In this document: positions 16,977-25,318 of the stretch, one piece after another | Position numbering within the stretch: position 1 is the stretch's first letter | Layout: every line of letters begins with the position of its first letter | Source of the DNA: Streptomyces sp. ISL-12 | GTDB lineage: Bacteria > Actinomycetota > Actinomycetes > Streptomycetales > Streptomycetaceae | Direction of reading: 5' to 3' | DNA length: 64,000 nucleotides | Assembly: GCF_018614415.1 (NCBI RefSeq) | Contig: NZ_JAGGOO010000007.1 | Coordinates: 1 to 64,000 of the forward strand | The notes under the pieces: generated by a model | Database searches by the model: none | Told to the model about the DNA's origin: nothing | The model's input: only the letters and a program-made list of their open reading frames with translations | Position numbers and translations under genes: made by a program

Positions 16977-17291
16977 TCAGAAGCCCAGGCGTTCACGGCG
17001 CACCGAATAGACCACGAAACCGGCGCCCAGCCCCAGACAGGCGGTGCCGCCGATGACGTACGGAGTGCTGTCGAAGCTGCCGGTGTCGGCCAGCCGGGTG
17101 CTCCCGGTGACGGTCCCGGAGGCCGTGGCGGCGAGTCTCGCCTGCTCGGTGACCTGCGGAGACGGGCTGCTCGACGGGGTGTTTCCCGCAGCGGTCTCCG
17201 GGGTCGCGTTGGCGGACGGGACGAACCACAGGGCGCACAGCAGGGAGCCCGCGGCAGCGGCGGTCAGCAACGGACGGCGAGCGGATGACAC
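16977..17291 (-). CDS. Small LAxTG (class E sortase) surface protein
   Basis: A 104-aa secreted protein with a full sortase-substrate layout. It has a signal peptide (ARRPLLTAAAAGSLLCALWFVPSANA, cleavage likely after ANA, about residue 30), a Ser/Thr/Pro-rich low-complexity middle, the sorting motif LADTG near residue 70, a hydrophobic span (STPYVIGGTACLGLGAGF) and a basic RRERLGF tail. LAxTG is the motif of Streptomyces class E sortases, which also anchor long chaplins. The stretch outside is too short and plain to assign a function. Start GTG 17291 has AAGGGGA upstream. Confidence 0.75.
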   Translation of the reverse strand: MSSARRPLLTAAAAGSLLCALWFVPSANATPETAAGNTPSSSPSPQVTEQARLAATASGTVTGSTRLADTGSFDSTPYVIGGTACLGLGAGFVVYSVRRERLGF

Positions 17292-17400
17292 TGAATATCG
17301 ATCCCCTTGTGGCGCTGGTGAATTGGCCGTGTGGGGCGATGTTAGTGAAAGGCGCGGGTCACCGGAAAGCCGCGGGGGCCGTCGGCCGTACGCTCCGGAC

Positions 17401-17808
17401 ATGAGCGCTGATGAGACATCACGGTATGTACGGATTCGTGTCGACCTCGTCCTGGAGGTGGAGGACGACGAGGCGGTCACCCGGGCCGCGCTGCGGCGGA
17501 TCGCCGGGGACGCCGCCCTGCCCGAGGCGGAGCGGACGGGCGCCGAGGGCGCTGTGACGGAGGACACCGCCGAGGCGCTGGCCCATCTCGTCGACCCGTT
17601 CGACCTGGTCAGCGAGGTGCCGGGGGTCGAACTCCAGCAGGCGTCCTGGAGCAGCGAGTGGATCGACTACGACCCCGATTCGCCGGACTGGGGTCTCGAC
17701 GACGATGATGGCCCCCTGTACGACGAATACGGCGACGACGAAGACGGCGGAGACGGCGGCCACGAAGGCGGTGGCGGCGCGCGTGGCCCGGAAGTGACGG
17801 TCGGCTGA
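17401..17808 (+). CDS. Small acidic protein of unknown function
   Basis: A 135-aa cytoplasmic protein. Residues 1-85 (SRYVRIRVDLVLEVEDDEAVTRAALRRIAG...) look folded; residues 90-135 are a run of Asp, Glu and Gly and probably disordered. The opening at ATG 17401 follows a 109-bp divergent intergenic region shared with the LAxTG gene. No family is recognised, although small acidic proteins of this kind are common in Streptomyces. A terminator follows at 17829. Confidence 0.7.
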   Translation: MSADETSRYVRIRVDLVLEVEDDEAVTRAALRRIAGDAALPEAERTGAEGAVTEDTAEALAHLVDPFDLVSEVPGVELQQASWSSEWIDYDPDSPDWGLDDDDGPLYDEYGDDEDGGDGGHEGGGGARGPEVTVG

Positions 17809-17828
17809 CGCTCCTTGGGGAAACCGTG

Positions 17829-17856
17829 ACCCCGGGCGGCAACCGCCACCCGGGGT
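17829..17856 (+). terminator. Hairpin terminator after the acidic-protein gene
   Basis: Arms 17829-17840 and 17845-17856 (accccgggcggc) pair over 12 positions with one mismatch around the loop aacc, 20 nt after the stop at 17808, followed by ttcgcc. Confidence 0.8.
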
Positions 17857-18030
17857 TTCGCCGTCTCACCCGGCGCACGGACCGACACCGGCGCGAGAGC
17901 GTCCGTCCTGCGGACGTGGTGTGGCCCACACCTGGGGGCCATGTGGAACGGGACGAACCGGTCGTAGCGTTGAACAGGTTGACGGGGAATCTCGTGGTTT
18001 CCGGAATCGGTAGCGATGGAGAAGCGTGTG

Positions 18031-19278
18031 ATGACGAACAGTAAGCGGCGCAAGGGCCTCGTGGCCGCGTCCGCGCTGCTCGGGGGTGTACTGGTGCTCT
18101 CGGCGTGTTCCGGCGGCGACGACGACGCGGCCGGCGGCGGGGGTGAGTCCTCGCAGGCCCAGGTCGACAAGGCGGCGGCCGAGAAGACCTCCGAGGCGCA
18201 GATCAAGATCAGGCCGAAGAACGGGTCCGACAACGCGTCCATCAACAACTCCGCGACCGTCTCCGTGACCAAGGGCACGCTCACCGAGGTCAAGATGACC
18301 ACCTCGGACGGCACCGAGGTCAGCGGCGAGATATCCGCCGACAAGACCAGCTGGAAGCCCAGCGCGCAGCTGGAGCGGGCCACCACCTACAAGCTGACGG
18401 TCACCGCCGAGGACTCCGACGGCCGCGCGGCCCACGAGAACGCGTCGTTCACGACGGTCGCCCCGAACAACAGCTTCATCGGCACCTTCACGCCGGACGA
18501 CGGCACCACTGTCGGCGTGGGCATGCCGGTCTCGATCAACTTCGACAAGGAGATCACCGACAAGGCCGCCGTCCAGAAGGGCATCACGGTCAACACCGAC
18601 AGCGGCCAGGAGGTCGCCTGTCACTGGTTCAGCACCCAGCGCATGGACTGCCGCCCCGACGAGTACTGGAAGGAAGGCTCGACCGTCACCCTGAAGCTCG
18701 CGCTCGACGGCGTCGAGGGCGCCGACGGCGTCTTCGGTGTCCAGCAGAAGACGGTCACCTTCAAGATCGGCCGCAACCAGGTCTCCTACGTCGACGCGCA
18801 GACCAAGCAGATGAAGGTCACGCAGGACGGCAAGACCATCAAGACCATCCCGATCTCGGCCGGCTCCCCGGAGAACAAGACCTACGAGGGTCAGATGGTG
18901 ATCTCCGAGAAGTACAAGGAGACCCGGATGGACGGCTCGACGGTCGGCTTCACCGACGACGACGGCAAGGGCGAGTACGACATCAAGGACGTACCGCACG
19001 CCATGCGGCTGAGCACTTCCGGCACCTTCATCCACGGCAACTACTGGGGCGCCAAGTCCATCTTCGGCAGCCAGAACACCAGCCACGGCTGTGTGGGCCT
19101 GTCGGACACCAAGGGCGCCAACGACTCCAGCACCCCGGCCGCCTGGTTCTACGACAACTCCCTCATCGGTGACGTGGTCGTGGTCCAGAACACCGGCGAC
19201 GACACCATCGCCCCGGACAACGGCCTCAACGGCTGGAACATGGACTGGGCCGAGTGGAAGGCGGGCTCGGCGATCTGA
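18031..19278 (+). CDS. L,D-transpeptidase lipoprotein
   Basis: Makes 3-3 peptidoglycan cross-links outside the membrane. The 415-aa precursor starts MTNSKRRKG and has a lipobox (LVLSAC, lipidated Cys near residue 27) with a Gly/Asp-rich spacer. Two immunoglobulin-like domains follow (about residues 50-250; TVSVTKGTLTEVKM, FTPDDGTTVGVGMPVSINFD). A YkuD catalytic domain holds the HGN...SHGCVGL motif, with catalytic Cys at residue 354. The layout matches the mycobacterial LdtMt2 type. I prefer ATG 18031, with GGAGAAG at proper distance, to the in-frame ATG at 18016, which overlaps that site. Confidence 0.93.
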   Translation: MTNSKRRKGLVAASALLGGVLVLSACSGGDDDAAGGGGESSQAQVDKAAAEKTSEAQIKIRPKNGSDNASINNSATVSVTKGTLTEVKMTTSDGTEVSGEISADKTSWKPSAQLERATTYKLTVTAEDSDGRAAHENASFTTVAPNNSFIGTFTPDDGTTVGVGMPVSINFDKEITDKAAVQKGITVNTDSGQEVACHWFSTQRMDCRPDEYWKEGSTVTLKLALDGVEGADGVFGVQQKTVTFKIGRNQVSYVDAQTKQMKVTQDGKTIKTIPISAGSPENKTYEGQMVISEKYKETRMDGSTVGFTDDDGKGEYDIKDVPHAMRLSTSGTFIHGNYWGAKSIFGSQNTSHGCVGLSDTKGANDSSTPAAWFYDNSLIGDVVVVQNTGDDTIAPDNGLNGWNMDWAEWKAGSAI

Positions 19279-19303
19279 CGCCCCCGTAACTCACCGCTGC
19301 CGC

Positions 19304-19337
19304 ACCGCCGTTCGCCCCTCAGGGGGTGGGCGGCGGT
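19304..19337 (+). terminator. L,D-transpeptidase terminator
   Basis: Arms 19304-19318 and 19323-19337 (accgccgttcgcccc with its partner) form a 15-bp stem including three G-U pairs around the loop tcag, 25 nt after the stop codon. Confidence 0.75.
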
Positions 19338-19361
19338 TCGCTTTGGTCACACATCGGCATC

Positions 19362-19431
19362 TCTCAGCCTTCTCATCCTCCTCTTATCGGAGGCTTATCC
19401 GCCCATCACGCGCCGTCCCTACTTTGCGGCC
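19362..19431 (+). promoter_or_regulatory. Direct-repeat operator and possible leaderless promoter of the ABC exporter
   Basis: Repeats of the type tctcagcct / tctcatcct / tcttatcgg / gcttatccg start at 19362, 19371, 19382 and 19393 (spacings 9, 11, 11), the pattern expected for an OmpR-type response regulator. A TACTTT box at 19420-19425 sits seven bases before the ATG at 19432, and no Shine-Dalgarno sequence is visible, so transcription may begin at the A of the start codon. The last repeats would overlap the -35 region, as an activator site does. The regulator is unknown. Confidence 0.5.
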
Positions 19432-20940
19432 ATGTTCTTCACCTACCTGAGGCGCGAACTGCGCCGCCGTAGAAAGGCGGCCCTCGTCGTCGCCTCCGGA
19501 CTCGCGCTGGGCATCGCGCTGGTCATCGTCGTCAACTCCGTGTCCTCCGGCATGGGCAAGGCCCAGGAGAAGGTCCTGGAGTCGCTGTACGGCCTCGGCA
19601 CCGACATGACCGTCACCAAGGCCGCCGCCGCGGCGGGCGACGACAGCGAGGGCGGCGAGGGCGGGCGCCCCAACTTCCGGTTCGACGCGCAGGACAGCGA
19701 CTCCGACGAGGAGCAGTCCAGCGACCGCGTCATGGTGCAGGGCTTCCAGACGCTGGCCGGCTCCACCGTCGGCAAGGTCGCCGACCAGAGCGGCGTGGCC
19801 GACGCGGTGGGCGGGCTCAGCCTCCAAGTCATGAAGGTCAGCGGCCAGTTCACGCGCGGTCAGTTCCAGCAGGGCAGCGGCAGTGAGTCACAGGGCCAGG
19901 GCCAGGGCCAGGGCGGCGCCCCCAGCGGCGGCACCGGCAGCCAGCAGGGCGGCGAAGTCCAGGGCGGCGGCGCCAACTTCGACGTCAACAGCTACTCCGT
20001 CTACGGCACCGACGTCACCAAGACCGCGCTCGGCCCGCTGACCTCCTCCAAGATCACCAGCGGCCGGACCTTCAAGACGTCCGAGACCAACGCCAAGGTC
20101 GCCGTCGTCGACTCGGCGTACGCCAAGGAGAAGGAGCTGAAGAAGGGCTCCACCCTCACCATCAGCGACACCAAGTTCACGGTCATCGGCATCGCCACCG
20201 CCGACAGCGGGGACGCCGCGGCCAACGTCTACATCCCGCTGAAGCAGGCCCAGACGCTGGGTGACGCCAAGAACAAGGTCACCACCATCTACGTCCAGGC
20301 CTCCGACTCCCAGCAGATCGACAGCGTCAAGTCGGCCATCCAGAAGAACATCTCGGGGACCACGGTCACCACCTCCGCCGACCTCGCCGACACCGTCTCG
20401 GGCTCGCTGTCCACCGCCTCCTCGCTGGCCACCAGTGTCGGCAAGTGGCTCTCCATCCTGGTGCTGGTCGCCGCGTTCCTCGTGGCCGGTCTGCTCACCT
20501 CCTCCGCCGTCTCCCGCAGGGTGCGCGAGTTCGGCACCCTGAAGGCGCTCGGCTGGAAGTCCGGCCGGGTCACCCGGCAGGTCGTCGGTGAGGCCGTCGT
20601 CAACGGCCTGGTCGGCGGCGTCCTCGGCATCGCGCTCGGCCTGGCGGGCGCGTACGCCGTCACCGCGGTCAGCCCCAGCCTGGAGGCCCAGCTCGGCGCC
20701 ACCGCCGGCGGCACGGGCGGCGGCCCCGGCGGCGGCATGGGCGGCGGTCCCGGTGGCGGCATGGGCGGCGGGCAGTCGGCGTCCAAGACCCTGGAGGTCG
20801 CCCTCACCGCGCCGGTCAGCCTCACCACCATCGCCCTGGCCGTCGTCCTCGCCGTGGCGGGCGGTCTGATCGCCGGCGGCTTCGGCGGCTGGCGCGCCTC
20901 CCGGCTGCGCCCGGCGGACGCCCTGCGCCGCGTCGAGTAG
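19432..20940 (+). CDS. MacB/FtsX-type ABC transporter permease
   Basis: A 502-aa integral membrane protein. One transmembrane helix (about residues 15-37), a long extracellular domain (to about 335, with Gln/Gly-rich low-complexity stretches such as QGQGQGQGG), then three helices of the FtsX fold (about 340-360, 395-415 and 460-485), separated by a Gly/Met-rich loop (GGGPGGGMGGG). The C-terminus WRASRLRPADALRRVE is the conserved end of these permeases. They act as mechanotransmitters or exporters of lipids, peptides and siderophores. The ATPase partner is the next gene, 51 nt downstream. Confidence 0.9.
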   Translation: MFFTYLRRELRRRRKAALVVASGLALGIALVIVVNSVSSGMGKAQEKVLESLYGLGTDMTVTKAAAAAGDDSEGGEGGRPNFRFDAQDSDSDEEQSSDRVMVQGFQTLAGSTVGKVADQSGVADAVGGLSLQVMKVSGQFTRGQFQQGSGSESQGQGQGQGGAPSGGTGSQQGGEVQGGGANFDVNSYSVYGTDVTKTALGPLTSSKITSGRTFKTSETNAKVAVVDSAYAKEKELKKGSTLTISDTKFTVIGIATADSGDAAANVYIPLKQAQTLGDAKNKVTTIYVQASDSQQIDSVKSAIQKNISGTTVTTSADLADTVSGSLSTASSLATSVGKWLSILVLVAAFLVAGLLTSSAVSRRVREFGTLKALGWKSGRVTRQVVGEAVVNGLVGGVLGIALGLAGAYAVTAVSPSLEAQLGATAGGTGGGPGGGMGGGPGGGMGGGQSASKTLEVALTAPVSLTTIALAVVLAVAGGLIAGGFGGWRASRLRPADALRRVE

Positions 20941-20991
20941 GACGCGCCCCGCCCCGCCCCTCCCCTCACGTTTTCCAGGAGTCGGACCACC

Positions 20992-21675
20992 ATGTACGAA
21001 CTCAGAGGCGTCACCAAGCGCTATACGCGCGGCAAGGACACCGTCAACGCCCTCGACGGCATCGACCTGACCATCCCCGACGGCGACCGGCTGGTCATCC
21101 AGGGCCCCACCGGCGGCGGCAAGTCCACGCTGCTTCAGATGCTGGGCGCGCTGGACCGGCCCACCGCCGGCGAGATCATTCTCGACGGCACCGACCTGGC
21201 CAAGCTGTCCGAGGCCCGGCTGACCCGGGTGCGCAGCGAAACCATCGGCATCGTCTTCCAGTCGTTCAACCTCATCCCCACGCTGACCGCGCAGGAGAAC
21301 GTCGAGACCGCGCTCGTGCCGCTCGGCGTCAAGACCAAGGAACGGCGCGAACGCGCCGCCGAGGCACTGGCGTCGGTCGGCCTCGGCGAACGGCTCGGCC
21401 ACCTGCCCAGCGAGATGTCCGGCGGCCAGCAGCAGCGGGTCGCGATCGCGCGGGCCCTGGTGAAGCAGCCCAAGGTGCTGCTCGCCGACGAACCCACCGG
21501 CAACCTCGACGAGTCGATGCGCGACGAGATCATGGACGTACTCGAACGGATGTGGAAGGAGCTGGGCCTGACCTTCGTGATGGTCACCCACGACTCCTCC
21601 ATCGCCAAGAAGGCCCCGCGCCTGGCGACGATCCGCAAGGGCAGGATCACGATCCGGGAGAACGCCGAGGCGTGA
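20992..21675 (+). CDS. LolD/MacB-type ABC transporter ATP-binding protein
   Basis: A 227-aa ATPase that powers the permease encoded just upstream. Walker A GPTGGGKST (about residues 40-48), Q-loop in IVFQSFNL, signature MSGGQQQRVAIARA, Walker B VLLADEPTGNLD and switch His in MVTHD are all intact. Length and sequence fit the MacB/LolD/FtsE group. The start at ATG 20992 follows ccaggagtcgg, a good ribosome binding site. The pair should form one exporter; the substrate is unknown. Confidence 0.93.
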   Translation: MYELRGVTKRYTRGKDTVNALDGIDLTIPDGDRLVIQGPTGGGKSTLLQMLGALDRPTAGEIILDGTDLAKLSEARLTRVRSETIGIVFQSFNLIPTLTAQENVETALVPLGVKTKERRERAAEALASVGLGERLGHLPSEMSGGQQQRVAIARALVKQPKVLLADEPTGNLDESMRDEIMDVLERMWKELGLTFVMVTHDSSIAKKAPRLATIRKGRITIRENAEA

Positions 21676-21758
21676 CCCGCGCGGCGCCTGTGACCGCGGG
21701 TAATCCATCGGTGAGGTAACGGAGTTCGGGCGTGCGCGTAACAGTCGTCCCGCAGTTC

Positions 21759-21808
21759 TCTCACCTTCCTCTCATCCGTTGAGGCGGATGATCGCCCCCC
21801 GGCATACT
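21759..21808 (+). promoter_or_regulatory. Candidate response-regulator site and -10 of the subtilase gene
   Basis: tctcacctt at 21759 and tctcatccg at 21770 repeat with an 11-bp spacing, echoing the repeats at 19362-19401. A CATACT box at 21803-21808 could be the -10. The shared motif suggests the subtilase and the upstream ABC exporter answer to the same two-component system. This is inference from two sites only. Confidence 0.4.
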
Positions 21809-21898
21809 GCGTGCACCGGGGAGGTGCGCACTGGCGTACGAGACCACCCCCGGCCGGGTGAACCGAAGGGTTGGCCCGGACATCCGCTAGGGGGATCC

Positions 21899-24800
21899 TT
21901 GCGCAGACACAAGAACAGAGGGCACGCCGCCACGGTCGCCGTGGCGGCTGCCGTCGCCCTCGCCGCCGGACTGACCACCCCGGCCGGGGCGGCCGGAGCG
22001 GAGACACCGGGAACGGCCGACACGGCCGGGACCGCGCTCACCGCCAGCCACCACATCACCCTGATCACCGGCGACCGGGTCGTCGTCGACGCCCGGGGCC
22101 GGGTCACCGGCCTCAAGCGGGCCAAGGGCCGCGAGCACATACCCGTGCAGGTCCGCCGCGCCGATGGGCACACCTACGTCGTCCCGGCCGACGCCGCCCG
22201 CCTGGTGGCCACCGGCAAGCTCGACCGGCGCCTGTTCGACGTCACCGAGCTGAACAAGGCCACGACCCGCAAGGCCCAGAAGAAGGGCCTGAAGGTCATC
22301 GTCGGCTACAAGGGCGCCCCGGCGGCGACCAAGGCCGACGTCCGCGAGGCGGGCACCCTGCGCCGCAGCCTCAAGTCCCTGAACGCCGACGCCGTCCAGA
22401 CCCCGCAGAAGGACGTTCCCGACCTGTGGAAGGCGGTCACGGACGGCGAGAAGACCGCCTCCGGCATCGCCCACGTCTGGCTGGACGGCGTCCGCAGGGC
22501 CAGCCTCGACACCTCCGTCCCGCAGATCGGCGCCCCGCAGGCGTGGGAGGCCGGCTACGACGGCAAGGGCGTCAAGATCGCCGTCCTGGACACCGGCGTC
22601 GACGCCACCCACCCCGACCTGAAGAGCCAGGTCGTCGCGGCGAAGAACTTCACCACCGCGGCCGACGCCACCGACAAGTTCGGCCACGGCACCCACGTCG
22701 CCTCCATCGCGGCCGGCACGGGCGCCAAGGGCGGCGGGACGTACAAGGGCGTCGCGCCCGGCGCCCAGCTCCTCAACGGCAAGGTGCTCGACGACAACGG
22801 CTACGGCGACGACTCCGGCATCCTGGCCGGCATGGAGTGGGCGGCCGAGCAGGGCGCCGACATCGTCAACCTCAGCCTCGGCGGCGGCGACACCCCCGAG
22901 ATCGACCCGCTCGAGGCCGAGGTCAACAAGCTCTCCGCGGAGAAGGGCATCCTCTTCGCCATCGCCGCCGGCAACGACGGCGAGTTCGGCGACGAGACGA
23001 TCGGCTCCCCGGGCAGCGCCGCCGCGGCCCTCACCGTCGGCGCCGTCGACGACAAGGACGCGCTCGCGAGCTTCTCCAGCACCGGTCCCGGCCTCGACGG
23101 CCAGATCAAGCCGGACGTCACCGCCCCCGGCGTCGACATCACCGCGGCCTCCGCGGCCGGCAGTGTCATCGCCCAGGAGGAGGGTGAGAACCCCGAGGGC
23201 TACGTCACCATCTCCGGTACGTCGATGGCGACCCCGCACGTCGCGGGCGCGGCCGCGATCCTCAAGCAGCAGCACCCGGACTGGACGTACACCGAGCTGA
23301 AGGCGGTCCTCACCGGCTCCGCCAAGGGCAACGGCGCCTACACGCCGTTCCAGCAGGGTTCGGGCCGCATCCAGGTCGACAAGGCGATCGACCAGACCGT
23401 GATCGCCGAGCAGTCCGCGCTCAGCTTCGCGCCGCAGCAGTGGCCGCACGCCGACGACCAGCCGGCCACCGAGAAGCTGACGTACCGCAACCTCGGCACC
23501 GAGGACGTCACCCTCAAGCTGTCCTCGACGGCCACCGACCCCAAGGGCAAGGCGGCCCCGGCCGGCTTCTTCACCCTGGACGCCGACACGGTCACCGTCC
23601 CCGCGGGCGGCACCGCCTCCGTCAACCTCACCGCCGACACCCGTCTCGGCGGCACCGTCGACGGCGCGTACTCGGCGTACGTGACGGCGACGGGCGGCGG
23701 CCAGAGCGTGCGGACCGCCGCGGCGGTCCAGCGCGAGGTGGAGTCCTACGACGTCACGCTGAAGGCCATCGGCCGGGACGGCAAGCCGACCGCCAACTAC
23801 AACGTCGACCTGGCCGGCATCTCCGGCCTGGCCGCCGACGAGTTCTACAACCCGTACGAGACCGACGGCACCGTCACCGTGCGCGTGCCCAAGGGCGGTT
23901 ACATCCTCAACTCCTCGCTCTACGTCAGCGCCGACCCGGAGAAGTACGAGGGCGCCGACTGGCTGGCCCAGCCCAAGCTGAGCATCACCAAGGACACCAC
24001 GATCACGCTGGACGCGCGTACCGCGAAGCCGGTCGACATCACGGTGCCCGACAAGGCCGCCGAGCCGGTCCTCGGCTCCGCCGACTTCAGCGTGGACACC
24101 GCCGACGGCGGCTTCAGCTTCGGCTGGTTCCTGGACTCCTACGCCAACTTCCGCACCCGCCACCTCGGCCCGGAGATCACCGACGGTTCCGTGACCCAGC
24201 AGTGGGACGCGCACTGGGCCAAGGGCACCAAGGAGCAGTACGACACCGTCGCCGGCGGTGCGGTCAAGAAGCTCGCCACCGGCTACACCCGGCACTACAA
24301 GGCCGGCGAGCTGGCCACGGTGAAGGCGTCCCTGGGTGCCTCGGCCGCCGGCAAGACGGGCGACGTCAGCGCGGTCGGCTGGATCCCGGCCAGCGGCGGC
24401 GGCTCCGGCACCAGCGTCCCGCAGACCCTGCCCGGCGTTCACACCCTGCACCTGTCCACGACGTCGGACGTCCGGTGGAACCTGTCCTTCATGCAGTACG
24501 GCGGCAACGACGAAGAGGGCTTCCCGATCCCGGAGGCCTTCTACGCGCAGGACTTGGAGCAGATCTACAAGGCGGGCAAGAGCTACTCGACGACGTTCAA
24601 CACGGGCGTCTTCTCCCCGCGCGTCACCTCCGAGTACGGCGTCTTCCGTGACGGCAACGGCATCAGCGGCCTCATCCCGCTGTTCGCCGACGGCAAGCGC
24701 CACGCGGGTTCGTCGGACTTCTCCGCGGTCACCACGACGCTCTACCGCAACGGCACCAAGGTCGGCTCCAACGATGACCCGCTGTTCGGCGAGAGGGAGT

Positions 24801-25237
24801 TCAAGGTCCCGTCCGGTGACGCGGCGTACAAGCTGACCACGTCGGTGAAGCGGTCCTCCAAGGTCGCCGCGGCGGCCAGCCGGATCGACGCGACCTGGAC
24901 CTTCCGCTCCAAGAAGACCAGCGCCCGCACCCAGCTGCCCGCCTCCTCGGCCCGCTTCGGCGCGACCGTGACGCTGGACAGCAAGAAGACGGCCGGCCAG
25001 AAGGCGGTCATCCCGGTCACGGTGGAGGGCCCCGCCAAGGGCTCCAACCTGAAGTCGCTGGTGGTCTACGCCTCCTACGACACCGGCAAGACCTGGAAGA
25101 AGGTCACCGTCACCAAGGGCAAGATCACCGTCAAGAACCCGTCGAAGGGCAAGGGCATCTCGTTCCGCGCCAAGATCACCGACAAGAAGGGCAACACGTC
25201 GATGATCTCGCTGTACAACGCCTACTACGGCAAGTGA
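21899..25237 (+). CDS. Large secreted subtilisin-like serine protease
   Basis: A 1112-aa secreted protease. It has a twin-basic signal peptide (RRHKNRGH then a hydrophobic Ala/Val run, cleavage near AGAAGA), a propeptide to about residue 190, and a subtilase S8 catalytic domain. The triad is Asp231 (VLDTGVD), His263 (GHGTHVAS) and Ser442 (SGTSMATPH); the oxyanion Asn is in AAGNDG. Some 600 residues of beta-rich, probably Ig-like domains follow (TEKLTYRNLGTEDVTLKL...), ending in a Lys-rich domain with WKKVTV. The start is a TTG at 21899 with AGGGGGAT just upstream; no ATG gives a proper signal peptide. It likely degrades extracellular protein. Confidence 0.9.
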   Translation: MRRHKNRGHAATVAVAAAVALAAGLTTPAGAAGAETPGTADTAGTALTASHHITLITGDRVVVDARGRVTGLKRAKGREHIPVQVRRADGHTYVVPADAARLVATGKLDRRLFDVTELNKATTRKAQKKGLKVIVGYKGAPAATKADVREAGTLRRSLKSLNADAVQTPQKDVPDLWKAVTDGEKTASGIAHVWLDGVRRASLDTSVPQIGAPQAWEAGYDGKGVKIAVLDTGVDATHPDLKSQVVAAKNFTTAADATDKFGHGTHVASIAAGTGAKGGGTYKGVAPGAQLLNGKVLDDNGYGDDSGILAGMEWAAEQGADIVNLSLGGGDTPEIDPLEAEVNKLSAEKGILFAIAAGNDGEFGDETIGSPGSAAAALTVGAVDDKDALASFSSTGPGLDGQIKPDVTAPGVDITAASAAGSVIAQEEGENPEGYVTISGTSMATPHVAGAAAILKQQHPDWTYTELKAVLTGSAKGNGAYTPFQQGSGRIQVDKAIDQTVIAEQSALSFAPQQWPHADDQPATEKLTYRNLGTEDVTLKLSSTATDPKGKAAPAGFFTLDADTVTVPAGGTASVNLTADTRLGGTVDGAYSAYVTATGGGQSVRTAAAVQREVESYDVTLKAIGRDGKPTANYNVDLAGISGLAADEFYNPYETDGTVTVRVPKGGYILNSSLYVSADPEKYEGADWLAQPKLSITKDTTITLDARTAKPVDITVPDKAAEPVLGSADFSVDTADGGFSFGWFLDSYANFRTRHLGPEITDGSVTQQWDAHWAKGTKEQYDTVAGGAVKKLATGYTRHYKAGELATVKASLGASAAGKTGDVSAVGWIPASGGGSGTSVPQTLPGVHTLHLSTTSDVRWNLSFMQYGGNDEEGFPIPEAFYAQDLEQIYKAGKSYSTTFNTGVFSPRVTSEYGVFRDGNGISGLIPLFADGKRHAGSSDFSAVTTTLYRNGTKVGSNDDPLFGEREFKVPSGDAAYKLTTSVKRSSKVAAAASRIDATWTFRSKKTSARTQLPASSARFGATVTLDSKKTAGQKAVIPVTVEGPAKGSNLKSLVVYASYDTGKTWKKVTVTKGKITVKNPSKGKGISFRAKITDKKGNTSMISLYNAYYGK

Positions 25238-25257
25238 GCCGTTAGCCCGCAACGAAC

Positions 25258-25298
25258 GCCGGGGCCCGCCGGAGTCACCGACTCCGGCGGGCCCCGGC
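25258..25298 (+). terminator. Subtilase terminator
   Basis: A perfect 18-bp stem, 25258-25275 with 25281-25298 (core ggggcccgccggagt), around the loop caccg, beginning 20 nt after the subtilase stop. It also ends close to the stop of the opposing hydrolase gene, so it may work both ways. Confidence 0.9.
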
Positions 25299-25318
25299 CG
25301 TATCCCCGGACCGGCCGG

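Noticed and set aside
21887..25252. 1121-codon open frame antisense to the subtilase
   Set aside because: High-GC shadow of the subtilase frame; composition is Val/Gly/Arg/Asp-rich with no motif.
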